Assembly: GCF_022965805.1 (NCBI RefSeq)
Contig: NC_133117.1
Location: 11,618,183 to 11,682,182 of the forward strand
Direction of reading: 5' to 3'
From: Primulina eburnea
Taxonomy: Eukaryota; Streptophyta; Magnoliopsida; Lamiales; Gesneriaceae
DNA length: 64,000 bases
A program made the translations under genes and the position numbers. Below, in pieces: positions 11,650-24,375 of the stretch (position 1 is the stretch's first letter; every line of letters starts with the position of its first letter). The notes beneath the pieces were generated by a model. The model saw only the letters and a list, made by a program, of their open reading frames with translations. It ran no database searches and had not been told where the DNA came from.

Positions 11650-12896
11650 GTTGGTATCATAGCAAAGGTCCTGTAAAAGGTTGTGCCACCATCTGCATCG
11701 GAAAGATCAGTCGTCAAGTCTCAACTTGTAAGTTTTACATGCTCTATATTAATTTATAATGTTACCTGCATAATTACATGGATAATATGTTTACGTCACA
11801 TGTTTAATAGCTCTATGAGAAAATATGTTTTATATGCTTTAGAATTTTTATACGTGTTACGACATGAAATCAGAAATTATTTGATTTCAACGTATGTTGG
11901 CTTCGTGGTGGAATTTGACTATGTTGATTTTTGGGTTTTAGTATTGACGTTCAATGTTTGGGCCATAAGAAATAGTGAATATTATGAATGCTTTTGGGAC
12001 GCGTAGATTTTCTAAGAAAATATTTATGATTCATGGTTACTAGTTGAATTAATTTTTTGGGAATTACTCATAATAAATAATGATTCGAGGATTTGCAATG
12101 ATTTGGGAGTAAGAAAATGTATAAATTGAGATTTTAAGTTTTGATGGAAATGTAATATTGGATATGAGAATTGATTTTGGGTAAATAAGTGTAAAATTTT
12201 GAAATTTTGTTATGGGAAACCTGTAGAAGGAAATTAAGAACGCCAAAAATTTATGGGTTAATCATAGGATTTTTTGAAATTAAGGACGAATTAGGATGAT
12301 TTTTGAGGAAATTAAGAATTTATTTTGCAATTTTAAAGAATTTGGGAACTAGTTTAGCAATAAGCGAGAATTGAATGGGTTAAAGGATAAGAATTTTCGA
12401 TAATTTAGACTTTTAAAAATATTTGGAACCTTGGGATATTTTGTTTATAATGTGATAAGGATTGTTCATCAAGGATTTTAAGATTGAATCAATATTAGGC
12501 TTGAAAATCTAAGCGTAAACGGATGCGTGTGGGATTTTAAGATTGAAATTTGATAAGTTGATGAATATTTTGGGTATAAAATAAGGAAAATAATATATGA
12601 TAAGTATGATCATCCATCTTTTAATATTGAGAATCGTAAGAAAAATTGAAATTCAAGGTTATAATATTATAGCACTAAGTTATCATGAGTTTTCTTAAGT
12701 TACAATTCGCAAATAAGGATTTAGAATGAAAAATTTAATTGGGATCAAGGAGACGTAATGACATTCTAGAACCTAAGTTTTATCATAGTAGCGTAGCGGA
12801 AGCGTGGATATTTGAGATACTAGAACTATGTCTAAACTTTTGATTATCGAGGATAAGCGAATTTCGAAGACGAAATTCAATTTAAGGGGAGGAGAT
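11650..12896 (+). other. A internal region, non-coding
   Basis: It begins with PBS TGGTATCAT at 11652, a one-base variant of TGGTATCAG, and a leader nearly identical to T1's (gttgtgccaccatc, gatcagtcgtcaag). A candidate start at 11683 opens 107 codons but the product shows no gag feature. From about 12040 the sequence is AT-rich with scattered gattttgggtt-like words. It ends with GACGAAATTCAATTTAAGGGGAGGAGA, the polypurine tract, at 12870-12896. I see no protein domain. Confidence 0.75.
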
Positions 12897-13996
12897 TGTA
12901 ACGTCCCGAAAATTTAAAGGGTCAACACGAACCACATGCATACGAGTTATTAAATTTTTTGGTATTTTAATTAAATGTTTTGATTGTATGGATTAAATAT
13001 GTTGTGCATATTTGCATGTTTAAAATATATTTTCTTCGTGGTTACATTAAAATATATTTTTAAAGGTTATTCGAGTTGCGATCGAGGAACGGAGACCGAA
13101 GACTGAAAAATAGAAAATGTTTTTATTAAATAATTATTTTTAATTATTTAAAATATGGGTGATGCTTTTTCATATTTTTTAAAATAAGAGATTTTTGAGG
13201 AGATTTTATAGGCCGGGACGTAATTTTTATCGGTATTGGTTTTTCTACAAAAATACAAACGTAATAGCAACCCGGCTACTAAATTCACAAACTTATTTAT
13301 GCAAAAATATTTTTATTATTTGAATTGAGCACTCATGGGCCAAATTATTATGGTTAATGGGCCTAAACCTTGTTTAGTGATTAATTAAAATATATAAAGT
13401 GCAAAACCCCACCCCTTGCACTCATAACTCACGCCCCACTCTATTTTCAACAAATCAAACTCTTTCTTCCAAACTCTCGGCACACACCATAGCAACTAAG
13501 ATAAAGTTTGAAATTTACAAGGAAGAGCAAAGAGAGCATCAATGATTTCTAGGAAAATTCAAGCCGTCGTCTCCTCGTCATCGCTCTTCGATTCATCGAC
13601 GCTTTTTCGTGCGTAAAACACACAAAGGCACGCCATAATTCTATTTTTACTCATCCATCACACCATAGTATTTATTTAATTATGTTTTAAATGAAAAACA
13701 AGTTGCACTTTGTTATATTTTCGTTGTGCATCAAACAAGAATTTTTAAATCATGATATGTGAACCAAAAAAATGATTTTTATGTAACAAAAAGGGGCTAC
13801 CATGATCTAGGAATGGAACAAACATGTTTTACACGAGTAGAGTCATTAGAGCCCCACCTGTCGGCTGCAGAACATGAAACACAAAGCTGGAAGCACTTTT
13901 CTGTTATGCAGTGAAGGGGGTTCGGTTTTTTAGTTGAAGGGCTTGGCTCTGGTTCGGTTGGGGCCAGGTCTTGGCTAGGGTCCGTGAGGGGTCAAC

Positions 13997-14364
13997 TGTT
14001 AATTGTCCCACATCGGTTGGATAAATAACCTGGGAGTTGTATATATTGGCTTGGACAATCCTCCCCTCTTGAGCTAGCTTTTAGGGTTGAGTTAGGTCCA
14101 AGTTCCAATCTTAACATGGTATCAGAGCCTGAGTTCCACCGTTATGTGTTGGACTGCCTATAATTAGGCCACCCGTTCTGCCCATAATTGGGTCATTTGT
14201 AAACTCTACGCTCCAGATGTTCATTCTTGGGCGTGAGAAAGGTGTGTTAATTGTCCCACATCGGTTGGATAGATAACTTGGGAGTTGTATATATTAACTT
14301 GGACAATCCTCCACTCTTGAGCTAGCTTTTGGGCTTGAGTTAGGTCCAAGTTCCAATCTTAATA
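13997..14364 (+). mobile_element. TRIM element (368 bp)
   Basis: Two 120-bp terminal repeats (13997-14116 and 14245-14364) begin TGTTAATTGTCCCACATCGG and differ at about 8 positions. A perfect PBS, TGGTATCAGAGCC, follows the left repeat at 14117-14129, and a purine-rich ggcgtgagaaagg precedes the right one. Internal DNA is 128 bp and codes nothing. The flanks tcaac (13992-13996) and tcaag (14365-14369) are an imperfect 5-bp TSD; the empty site is near 9414-9419 in A's left LTR. This is the classic terminal-repeat retrotransposon in miniature of dicots. The right LTR ends TTAATA, mutated from TTAACA. Confidence 0.9.
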
Positions 14365-15645
14365 TCAAGGGAGGAGTCCTAGCCACGCTAGGACTCGAGA
14401 CCAGGGGCTGGGGAGGAGTCCTAGCAAGCTAGGACTCCACCCGAGAAGCAAAGGGTGCAGGCGCTATGTGTGTAGCTTGAGCAGGGAGATTTGGCTCGGC
14501 CTGGGGGCTCTGGGCTGGGGTAGGTCAAGTGTTTAGGGTCCTAGGAGAGTGCTTGGGGGGCTGGTTCAAGGGGTGGCTCGATGGTTGGGCGGCTAGCAAC
14601 ACAAAACGTGAGGGAGGCAAAGAACACGCATCTTGAGTCTTCTGATTCAGGAGGCTTGTGCGTGGGTTCCAGGGCTTTATTTGGTCTGGGTATGGTCTGG
14701 GCATGGTCCAGGGAAGGTTAGAGTCACGTGGGCTCGGTGGTGGCTCAACTGGAAGTGACTTTGTTGGGTTAGGAGTTCTAGAGTTGCTAGGATGACACGC
14801 ACAAGGCATGCAGAAATTGATCCGCTGTCCAGGAGGTTTTGTGCGGGCCAGGGCTGGTTTTTCGGGCTGAGATTGGTCAGTAGTGTCCCTAGGAGGGTTG
14901 GCTTGGGTTTGGCTTGAGGTGGCTCGAGCGTTGCTCGTGTAAATTGGGAGATGGCTCGGGTGGTTCATGGAGGTGTCAATTTCGAGATTTTAAGAACAAA
15001 AATTTAATCCATGGGTCCACGGGGGTGACTCATGACTTGGAAAAGTGGAATAAATAATAAAAATGCTATGTTGAAAATTTGGAATCAAAAAATAATGAGT
15101 TTTAGATTTATTCGGAATTTAATCGCCGCACGAAACGATAATTAACGAATTAATTGAAATGCCGAGTTTAAGCCATATAAAAATATGAAAAAATAGTTTT
15201 GGGCTTAAATAATTATTAGAAGTCTAATTTTTAAATTTGATAATTTTATATTAAGGTTTGGTTTAAGTCAGGATTAAAACGCATTAATGCGTCACATTTA
15301 AAGATTGATTTACAAGTCCTCGATTTAAGCTAAATAAAAATATGAGAAAATTAATGTAAGCTTAAATAATTAATTGGGACATGTTAGAGTTAATGAAATT
15401 AAGAAAAATTTAAAAACGTAAGATGTCACGTCCAGGGGTAAAACGGTCTTTTTACATCGGCAAATTAGTAAACGTCATGGAAGTGCTCTATTTGTTGTTT
15501 TATATGCTAATATGATTATTTCACATGTTTATGAATTTGTATATGTTGAAATATGATTTTTAAATGTTCATGAATTATTGAGGCTTAAATTGGACATTTA
15601 AAAGATATGTTGCATGATTGGTTTCAAAATAAAAATGATATTATA

Positions 15646-18600
15646 TGTAACGTCCCGGAAATTTCAAGGTTCACGCAAACCACATGCATGTAATTATTAA
15701 ATTCCTTTGTATTTTAATTAAATGTTTTAATTGCATGAATTAATTTTGTTGTGCATATTTGCATGTTTAAAAATATATATTCTTCTACATGATTGCATTA
15801 AAATATATTTTTAAGAGGTTACTCGAGTTGCGATCGAGGAACGGAGACCTAGGGCTGGAACATAGAAAATAATTTTATTAAATAATTGTTTTTAATTATT
15901 TAAAATATGGGTGATGCTTTTTCATATTTTTTAAAATAAGGGGGGGTTTTGAGGTGGTTTTATACGCCGGGACGTAAATTTTATCGGTGTTGCTTTTTCA
16001 ACTAAATTACGAGCTTCTTGACAACCCGGCTATTAAATTCACAAATTTATTTAAACAAAAACCTTGTTGATATTTTATTAAATTCTAATTAAAACTAATG
16101 GGCTTAATTTAGAGACTTAATAGGCATAAAAGCCTTGTTTGTATTTAAAGTGTTAAATCACCAAAACCCTTCAGTTTTGCATCAAAGAACTCACGCCTCC
16201 CCACTCCCAAAATTCTGAAAAACCCTCTCCAAACTCACAACACACACATCACTACACTTTAAACTTTTTGGAAGAGATAATTCGAAGGGTTCAAAAGGAA
16301 ACAAGCCAAAGGTTTCGATCCGTTCTTCGTCATCAACGTTATTTCGTTTGTATTATACACAAAAGCACGCCATAATTTTCCTTTTCTCGTCTATCACATC
16401 GTAGTATTATTTTTAATTACGTATGCATGAAAAGCACCAAGTTGACATGTTTATTTTCGTTTTTTTTTCCACCTACATGTATTAAGCTTATGAGTTTTCC
16501 ATCAAAAATCATGTTTTGTATGTGTTAAAGGGCTGCCATGATTTAGGTTATGATCACACCTTGTTTTACACGTGATTAGGAGCCTTAGAAATCAACGAAA
16601 AACACCACACGATCATAAAACGCAGGCTGGCAGCAAGTTGTTGTCTTGGAGATTTTAGGTTTCGGTTTTTGTTCTTAAGGGTTAGGCTTGGGCTTGGCTT
16701 GGTTCCAGGGCTAGACAAGGATGTGGGAGAGTCAAGTGTAGGGTCCTAGCTATGTAAGGATTCGAAATAAGTGGGCTGGGAGGAGTCCTATCCCTCGAGG
16801 ACTCCTACCCGAGAATTGGCAGCATTTGTGCGTAGGTTTCAGAAGTTTAAGCAGGGAGAAGGGGCACGGCCAGGGGGCTTGGGCTGGGCTAGTTTAGGTC
16901 CTTAGGGTCCTAGAAGGGTGATAGAGGGGTTCGGTCAGGGCCTGGTTGGGTTGGCTAGGTCCAAGCAACAGGAATAAGAGTCCTTGTCAAAGTGGGTTTC
17001 TCGGCTGGTTCTTGTAGCTGCTGTTGTAACTTTGGTTTCAGGGGCTGGGGTCGAGTCCTTAGGTTCTAAGGGTCCAGTAGGTCCATAGGGGGTCTGGGTA
17101 GAGGTTGGCTCAAGAGGGTTCAAGCTTGGCTCAGGGAAAAACGAGTTTGGCTCAAGGGTGCCTAGGTGTGTTTTTGGGGCTGTTTCTGCAGCTCATGTTT
17201 TGCTTCATTTTTGGAGCTTAGGTTCAGGTCCAATGGGTTATAATGGTTCAGTAGGGTCCGTAGGTGGGTTGGCTAGGGTTTGGCTCAAGGTGGCTCGGTC
17301 ACGGCTCGAGTAAATTGGGAGATGGCTCGGTGGTTTCGATTAAGTGTCAATATTTTTAATTTTAGAACAAAAAATAGATCCACGGGTCCACGGGGGTGGC
17401 TCATGACTTTTAGGGGCATAATAAATCATAAAAAGTTTATGTTAAAAATTTGGGATCAAAATAACTAGTTTTGGATTTATTCGGGATTTAATCTACGCAC
17501 GAAACGCTAATTAACGAGTTAATTGAAACGTCTAGTTTTATGCCTTATAAAATTTTGAAAAATTATATTTAAGCTTAAATAATTATTAAAAGCCTAAGTT
17601 TTTAATTTGGGGATTTTATATTAAGTTTTGGTTTAATTCGAGATTAAAACACATTAATATGCCTTATTTAAAGATTAATTTAAAAGTTCTCGATTTAAGA
17701 TAAATAAAAATATGGAACAATTCATGTAAGCTTAAATAATTATTTGGGACATGTTAGAGTCAAGAAAATTAGGAAAAAGTCAAAAACGTGAAATTTTACG
17801 TTCAGTGGCAAAACGATCTTTTTACACCTATAAATTAGTAAAGGTCATGGCAGTGCCCTAAATACTGTTTTTATGATATTATGATTATTTTTAAGTGTTT
17901 ATGAAATGTTCATGATTAAATTATTATTTTTAAATGTCTAAGAGATTTTATGATTTAAGAAAGACATTTAAAATACATGTTGCATGCTTGGTTTCAAAAA
18001 TGAAAATGTGATGTTATGCATGATTTTATAAAGTGATGAGAATGTTAAAAGTTGAAGTAAGTGAAGTAATTGTGACTATTGTGGTAACGGTATGAGGTAA
18101 CGGTATGTGGTAACGGTAAGAATGGAATTTCGTGAGGGGAAAAGGCCCCAGAGAGAACCCCTACGATCGTATTCTATTCGAAAAAGGATAGGCCAGGGCC
18201 CAGTTGACCGGTGAGAGTGTTGCTGGTGTCCCCCGCCGCCCAGTACTGCGGTTTCATGTAGATGGATCCATCGATTTTTGAGGTTTATGTCATGTTGAGG
18301 AAAGTCACAATTAACGATCTGAATTCAACAAAGGAAAAAAAAGGGAAAGGAAAAATGTTTATGATCATGAAAAAGGTTTTATGTTATGTCATGTTAAGGA
18401 AAAAGGAAAAAGGTTAAGGCTTATGTGATGCATGTCATGAAAATGTTTATGCTTAAAATTGATGCATCATTATGAAAATGTTTCTATTTAAAGTTTATTC
18501 ATCATGAAAATATTTATGAAAATGGTCATGTTTGAAGTTTATGCATCTTCATGGAAACGATATTTTAAGTACAAGTATTTTTCACTGTTATATGTTGAAT

Positions 18601-19056
18601 GTATTACGTATTATTTGTTATTAAGATTATGGTGTGTTGAGTCTTTAGAGTCACTAGGTGTGATGGATGCAGGTGAGGTTGAGGGAGGTCTTGACGGATG
18701 ATTTGACTGGACTGATGGCGCACACAATCCGAGGACCAGCGCTTCTACTTTTCCGCATTTATGATTATGACTTATGAATTATGTTAAAGATTTTAAGACT
18801 ATTTATTTATGCTTTTTGAGAGATTTTTGAGAGGTTTAGTATGGGCTATACTTTTCAAATTTATTGTTTTTTAGGTTTGGTAAAACAGTTGACGATTTCA
18901 TTTTATGACTATTGCACTTGATTTTTAAAATGCTAGTTGGTTGGTGTTTTATTTTAAAGGGTAAATATTTTCATGTGTTATATGTCATGGCCGAAAATTG
19001 AGTGGAAAAAAAAAATTTCTAGTACTTTTAAAGCAATAAAAAGGGCAGACGTTTCA
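15646..19056 (+). mobile_element. B: solo LTR, Tekay-like (3.41 kb)
   Basis: TGTAACGTCCCGG at 15646 to GTTTCA at 19051-19056, with perfect TSD ttata at 15641-15645 and 19057-19061. The empty site ttata is in A's left LTR at 10686-10690. No internal region is present, so it arose by LTR-LTR recombination. It shares the core words with T1 and A (CCCAGTACTG near 18239, GTTGAGTCTTTAG near 18634) but is clearly diverged. Around 18060-18125 there is a short repeat of ggtaacggtatg. No coding content. Confidence 0.9.
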
Positions 19057-19985
19057 TTATATGCATGTTATTTTAAGTGATGATAACATGTTGAAGGACG
19101 TGAAGGGATTGTGACTACTACATGTTGGAAATATCGTGAGAGTTATGGTCTCAGTGGGAGCCCGACGATCGTGTTTTCTTGGATATGGATACGGATACGG
19201 ATACGAATACGAATATGTTAATACGTTGGCCACAGCCCAGTTGACCAGTGAGAGTGTTGCTAGTTTCTCCCGCCGTCCAGTTCTGTTGTTTTCTTTAGAT
19301 GGATCCATCGTCCAATACGTTTAAGAATACGAGTCGCAATCACGATCTGAATTCAACAAACACGAACATGAATATGAATATGATGATATGAATATGTTGA
19401 CATGAATATGGATATGAATATGAATATGTTTATTTTTATATGAAAATATTTATGAAAATGTTTTTATTATATGCATCATGAAAATGTTTACGAAAATGTT
19501 ATTTTTTAAGTTTATGCATCATGATGAAAATGATATTTTAAGTACAAGTATTTTTCACAGTTATATGTGATCTGTATATGTATTACTTGTTATCAAGATT
19601 ATGGTGTGTTGAGTCTTTAGACTCACTGATGTGATTGATGCAGGTGATTATGTTAATTATGATAATGGAGGTCTTGATGGTTGACTTTGCTGGACTGAAG
19701 GTGCACATAACCCGAGGACCGACGCTAGTTTTCCACACTAGTTATGATTTATGGTTATAAGTAATGTTAAGAATATTTTTATGACTTTTAATTATTTATG
19801 AGTGGTATTTAAGAGGTTATAGTATGAGCTATTTCCTTGGTATTTTCAAATACTAGTTGGTTGATTTATGGTTATAAATGGCGCAAAATATTTTATAAAA
19901 ATATTTGAAGTACTTGTGAGGGTACGGCCGAGTTTGGAAAAAAAAAATTTAGCACGTTTTAAGAAAAATATTAGCAGCCGTTTCA

Positions 19986-20523
19986 CCATACATCTCCTTT
20001 TCTCATCCATCATATCCTAATATTGTTTCAAATATTGTATGCATGAAGAACATGAACTTATTTTTCTGTATTTTCGGATTTATGGCATGCACAAGAGGTA
20101 AACTCATGATTCTATGATTTAAATTCATGTTTTTTATAGTAAAGAGGATGCCATGATCTTAGATGATGAACAAGTGATGTTTATACATGATTTTAAAAGG
20201 TCCTAACTCACACAAACGCTGCACCACAAGACATGCATAGAATCGTTATTTTTTTTCCTGTCATGAAGCATTGGGGTTCGGCTTTCATGTTCTAAGGGGA
20301 GGGCTGGACTTGGCTTTGGTTGAGGGTTGGCCTAGGGTCTGGTTGAGTTGAGGGGAGAGTCCTAGCCAATATAGGACTCGGGTCAGAAGTACTGAGAAGA
20401 GTCCTTGAAAACAAGGACTCCTACCCGAGAAGTTGCACAGGTTTGCGCAGGAAGTTGCGCGGCTTGCAGGGGAGTGAATGCTCGGTCCAGGGCTCGTGGG
20501 CTGGGCTAGGGCGACTCATTAGG
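19986..20523 (+). repeat. T1 3' LTR, piece 2
   Basis: Continues the LTR from T1 5' LTR equivalent 579 to 1107. It begins with the right TSD copy of A (ccata 19986-19990) and ends with the left TSD copy of C (ttagg 20519-20523). Confidence 0.9.
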
Positions 20524-22365
20524 TGTGGGGACCCGGACGCTAATCCATTTCTTAATCGTTCTTGGGAATAATTCAATCAATTAAGATAAAAAGGGTCTAA
20601 ATTTTTAATTTTTTTATACAAATGCGGAAACGTAATGTAATTCATTTTGATATACATATCAAAAGTAAAGTACAAGTCTTGTACCATATACAATCATTTA
20701 CCACTAAGGTTCAACAACTACATATCAAGTGCTCAAACCCTATTTATAAACAAAGTCTGTGGTCTCCACTCTAAACACGATCTCTCTTCATCTCCTCGAC
20801 CTTGATCATGTCCCACCTATTGCCATGCACACATACAAACACGACAACAGGCGGATAACTCCGGTGAGAAATACATCCAAATATGAATCAACGAAACATG
20901 TAATCAAATAATCAATATAAAGCATGAAACACATATCTGTAACATGTAACAAAATCTGAAAACATAATCAATATAACACTGTAAATGAACTCGTGATTCC
21001 ACATTTCAGACTTGGCCCATTCCTAATTTAGGGATCCCAATTTCCAGACGTTGGCATACTATAATGAATCTAAGTAAAAGAAGTAAATCCACTTCTAATC
21101 AAACATCGATATAAACCAAACATCCAGTGTCTTGACCTATCCGTCAAAGACTTTGGCACCTCCGCCAATCACTATTCTGTGACATTGTGCAATGGGCCAG
21201 TGACGATTCCATCACCATCTGGCCCTTCAGTCACAAGACCAATCGTCTAATACATGCTTTCTATAAATCAATAGAACAAGAATATCAATCCAAATCAATG
21301 CACACAATAACAATAAGTATGTGGTTTATGGAAACTCAAGTATTTCACACTCGAGTCATTCTCCCGGTTCGACATTGACTTATACCTTTCTTTAGTTGCA
21401 GTTCTGACAACGTTCAAGTCTGAAATTCGAAGTCTATCAATATACAATTTGGCAATGACAATATCAAGAAGTAAAATATCAATATACTGCTCAAATCAAT
21501 ACCGAATCTGATCAATCTGAATCTAACTCAAAATTAACGGCATAACGGAACAATCCCGATATCCTCGTCAATACAATATCAACATATATCAATTACAATC
21601 CATAACCAATATCCTATACAATTTGTAATCAATTAATAGTCTGAATCTGTCCAATTTCAATCAATATAATCTGAAAAACCATAACAATTCTATAATCAAT
21701 CTGTTTTTCGATCTGACTTTGATTCTATGATGTCTAGTATCTCAAAAATACTATATATCAATCAAATCATAATTCCCATCAATGTCATATTTTCAAATCA
21801 TAATAGAAATCAATAAAACTTACGTCCAATAGTAGCTCTATTCAATAGGAACACAATACTGAACTCAGATTCAAAATCTGACGATTGGATTGTACAAAAT
21901 CACAATAATAGTTTTCGAAGAAAACTTGCAATTCTCCTATGGCTCCTTCACGTTTTCCTTGCTTCTGAATGTTGAAAAGATGAAACAATATATATACCAT
22001 GCATGTACGGGGCAAGTGGCTTATCTCTTGTGCGAACACGTCTCGCGCATATGCGCGAGACCTACTGGTCTTGACATATTTCTTCTCGGCAGCTGCACAT
22101 ATGCGCGCCCTCCTTCCGCGCATATGCACGAGGTTCTCTGGAATTATCATATTGCTTCGGCACAACTCGCGCATATGCACGCACTCACTTCGCGCATATG
22201 CGCGAGGCCCTCTGCCCATCTCGCTCATATGCGCGAGGTGTACTGTCCTCGCACATAACTCGTGTCTTTTCTAGTCTTTCCCTGGTCCTATCCTTTTTGT
22301 TTATAATCACGTTAAATTATTAATCAATAATCAAAGATTAATAGATAAAAATAACAAGCATTATA
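20524..22365 (-). repeat. C 3' LTR (1.84 kb)
   Basis: Matches 37474-39342 along its length. On the minus strand it starts TATAATGC (canonical TGTAATGC mutated at its second base) and ends GTCCCCACA. A cassette of CGCGCATATGCGCG-type palindromes occupies 22041-22240, upstream on the minus strand of a TATATATA box at 21989-21997. Coding-like frames on both strands at 21842-22274 are produced by these palindromes. Confidence 0.88.
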
Positions 22366-22366
22366 T

Positions 22367-22378
22367 TTCTCCCCCCAC
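22367..22378 (-). other. C polypurine tract
   Basis: On the minus strand this reads TGGGGGGAGAAA just before the 3' LTR, preceded by GGGGACGAAATCGGATCTTAG. The same arrangement stands before E's right LTR at 33212-33224. Confidence 0.75.
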
Positions 22379-22465
22379 TAAGATCCGATTTCGTCCCCGA
22401 AATCGCAGGCAATCAAATCAGATATAACAAGGAATGGAGAATAGAAGCTAAATAGAAAACTCACA

Positions 22466-23773
22466 TCAGTGAAATAATTCTGGGAATCTCTGTCTCATAT
22501 CTAATTCAGTCTCCCAGGTAGCTTCTTCGATGCCATGACGACTCCACTGAACTTTCACAAGCGGAATTGTCTTCGTTCTGAGCTGTTTTTCTTTCCGATC
22601 GAGAATCTGAATCGGTTTCTCGAAGTAACTCAGTGTCTCATCCAATTCGGCCTCATCTGGCTGAATAATATGTGAAGCATCAGAAAGATATTTCTGCAAC
22701 AATGATACATGAAAGACATCATGTATCCCAGATAAAGAAGGCGGTAGGGCAACTCGATAGGCACGATATCCTATTTTCTCTAGGATCTCATACGGACCAA
22801 TATATCGAGGAGATAACTTCTATTTCTTGCCAAATCTGACAACTCCTCTGAAAGGTGAAATCTTCAAAAATACTCGGTCTCCTACCTCAAATACCAACGG
22901 TTGTCGTCTGATGTTGGCATATTTGGCCTGCCTGTCTTGATCATATCAGGTCCAGTCTCAGGAACTTCAGAGATATCATCCCAATACAAAGGGGATCAAC
23001 ACTTTTTTCCGTACAACGCTTCAAATGGTGCCATCTCAATACTCGTTTGATAGCTGTTGTTGTACGAGAACTCACAAAGCGGCAATGTATCTTGCCAGTT
23101 AGTGCTAAAATCAAGCACTACAGCTCTCAGCATATCTTCCAGTGAACCCCAGACATAAACAAAGACAAGGATAATCAGACTCGCTAAAGGGTTCAATGTA
23201 AAAATAATAAATCTCTTTTGACATGAAATGGATATATCCATATATTTCGGACTCATATTTATGAGATGCTAAAATATGGCAAAAGCTATACCGCGTCTGG
23301 ATAGTCCGCTCTAACTATCCATCGGTCTGTGGATGATATACGGTAATCAAATGTAATTTCGTACCTAGAGCCCGCTGCAAACTCTGCCAGAGGTGCGAAG
23401 TAAACAGAGGATCACGGTCTGATACAATCGACTTCGGCACTCCATGCATTCTGACCACTTCTCTGACATAAATATCGGCTATCTGGTCATGTCTGTACGT
23501 CATCTTGTATGGAATAAAACATGCGGATTTGGTCAATCTGTCAATCACAATCCAAATCGCATCATAACCTCTGGAGGAACGCGGTAACTGCGTCACAAAA
23601 TCCATGGAAATGTGATCCCATTTCCATTCAAGAATAGATAAACTGTGCAGTAGACCTCCTGGTTTCTTTCTCTTGGCTTTCACCTGTTGGCAATTCAGAC
23701 ATTTGGATACAAATGTAGCAATATCAGCTTTCATCTGTTTCCACCAGTATTGTGTCTTCAAATCATTGTACAT
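22466..23773 (-). pseudogene. C integrase with chromodomain-like tail, broken
   Basis: Three open pieces on the minus strand. 23773-23315 has the zinc-binding CLNCQQVK, the core SMDFVTQLP and SIVSDRDPLF and reaches ...YHPQTDG before a stop. About 150 bp of unrelated sequence (23294-23142) then interrupts the core before the expected catalytic-Glu helix resumes as LEDMLRAVV and continues FSYNNSYQTSIEMAPFEALYGKKC (to 22996). The last piece, 22702-22466, ends VKVQWSRHGIEEATWETE...RFPELF, the Tekay/Del tail. About 290 bp between 22996 and 22703 carries the linker in broken frames. Confidence 0.85.
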
Positions 23774-24060
23774 CTTCCTGCCACATGATGAATGCTAAAA
23801 CAACTGCCGTGCGCTTCTATCAGTATCCGCTGTCTCAAATCTGAAACATTCGGCATAACAATACGGTTATTCACATACAAAACACTGTCTTGAACATGTT
23901 ATTCTGATTGATGTCCAGCTGTGACCATAGAAATCGAATTCTGTACATTTTTATCAAATTTCTATGCTTCTTTGATTCTCAATATCAGTTCTGGTTCGAC
24001 TTGAATGGCATACAATCGCAATGGCCTAAAATCTGTCTCAAATACCAATCCAGACAACCA
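23774..24060 (-). pseudogene. C RNase H-integrase linker, degraded
   Basis: Lies between the RNase H end (ADALSRK at about 24130) and the integrase zinc region. No long open frame remains; on the minus strand short stretches resemble the usual integrase N-terminal leader of Ty3 elements (a V.VNNRIVMP-like word at about 23850-23880). Position is the main support. Confidence 0.5.
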
Positions 24061-24375
24061 TCAATCTTCTATCAAATTTGAAACACCAATCATCGATAAG
24101 GATAAAGAACATACCTTTCGACTCAGCGCATCAGCTGTTGCATTGGACTTTCTCGGATAGTACTTGATCTCACAATCGAAATCTTTCAATAAATCAAGCC
24201 ATCTTCGCTGCCTCATATTCAACTCAGACTGTGAAAACATATATTTCAGGCTTTTATGATCAGAATAGATTTCAAACTTCTCACCATAAAAATGGTGTCG
24301 CCAAATTTTCAAAGCGAATACAATGGCTGCCAATTCAAGATCATGAATTGGGTAATGAGTCTCGTGTGGCTTCAA
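24061..24375 (-). pseudogene. C RNase H domain, C-terminal part
   Basis: 104 residues on the minus strand: HETHYPIHDLELAAIVFALK (catalytic Glu), HHFYGEKFEIYSDHKSLKY (catalytic Asp) and CEIKYYPRKSNATADALSRK, the Ty3 RNase H end. It is separated by one stop (near 24376) from the RT piece, which carries [12 protein letters not shown], the first RNase H Asp. Confidence 0.85.

Larger units (their letters stand above)
8319..19985 (+). mobile_element. A: Tekay-like non-autonomous LTR element with giant LTRs
   Basis: The boundaries are exact: TGTAACG at 8319, TTTCA at 19981-19985, TSD ccata at 8314-8318 and 19986-19990, and the empty site visible in T1's 5' LTR at 579-583. Left LTR 8319-11649, PBS at 11652, internal DNA 11650-12896, purine tract before 12897, right LTR 12897-19985 (interrupted by a TRIM and by solo LTR B). 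The internal part is only 1,247 bp and has no gag or pol motif in any frame, so the element cannot encode its own machinery. LTR ends, PBS, leader and purine tract resemble T1, which suggests past mobilisation by a T1-like partner. Confidence 0.85.
12897..19985 (+). repeat. A right LTR, interrupted by a TRIM and by solo LTR B
   Basis: Its own sequence is 12897-15645 and 19062-19985. It aligns with the left LTR except for the 368-bp TRIM at 13997-14364 and solo LTR B at 15646-19056. Without these two it is about the same length as the left LTR (roughly 3.3 kb). The reading frame at 14525-14968 (minus) falls in the G-rich part and has an equivalent at 9596-10043, but it is proline/serine biased and has no recognisable domain. 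Confidence 0.85.

Noticed and set aside
14097..14160. TGGTATCAGAGCC as part of a tRNA gene
   Set aside because: It directly follows a 120-bp LTR and no cloverleaf is present; it is a retroelement primer-binding site.
14525..14968. 147-codon Pro/Ser-rich minus frame, with a counterpart at 9596-10043
   Set aside because: Both are in the G-rich part of A's LTRs; the counterpart is broken into two, and there is no domain or start context.
21842..22274. Overlapping Arg/Ala-rich frames on both strands in C's LTRs and in F (also 38847-39356, 53981-54490, 56517-57169)
   Set aside because: GCGCATATGCGC palindromes avoid stops on both strands; the frames have no domain and lie in promoter parts of LTRs.
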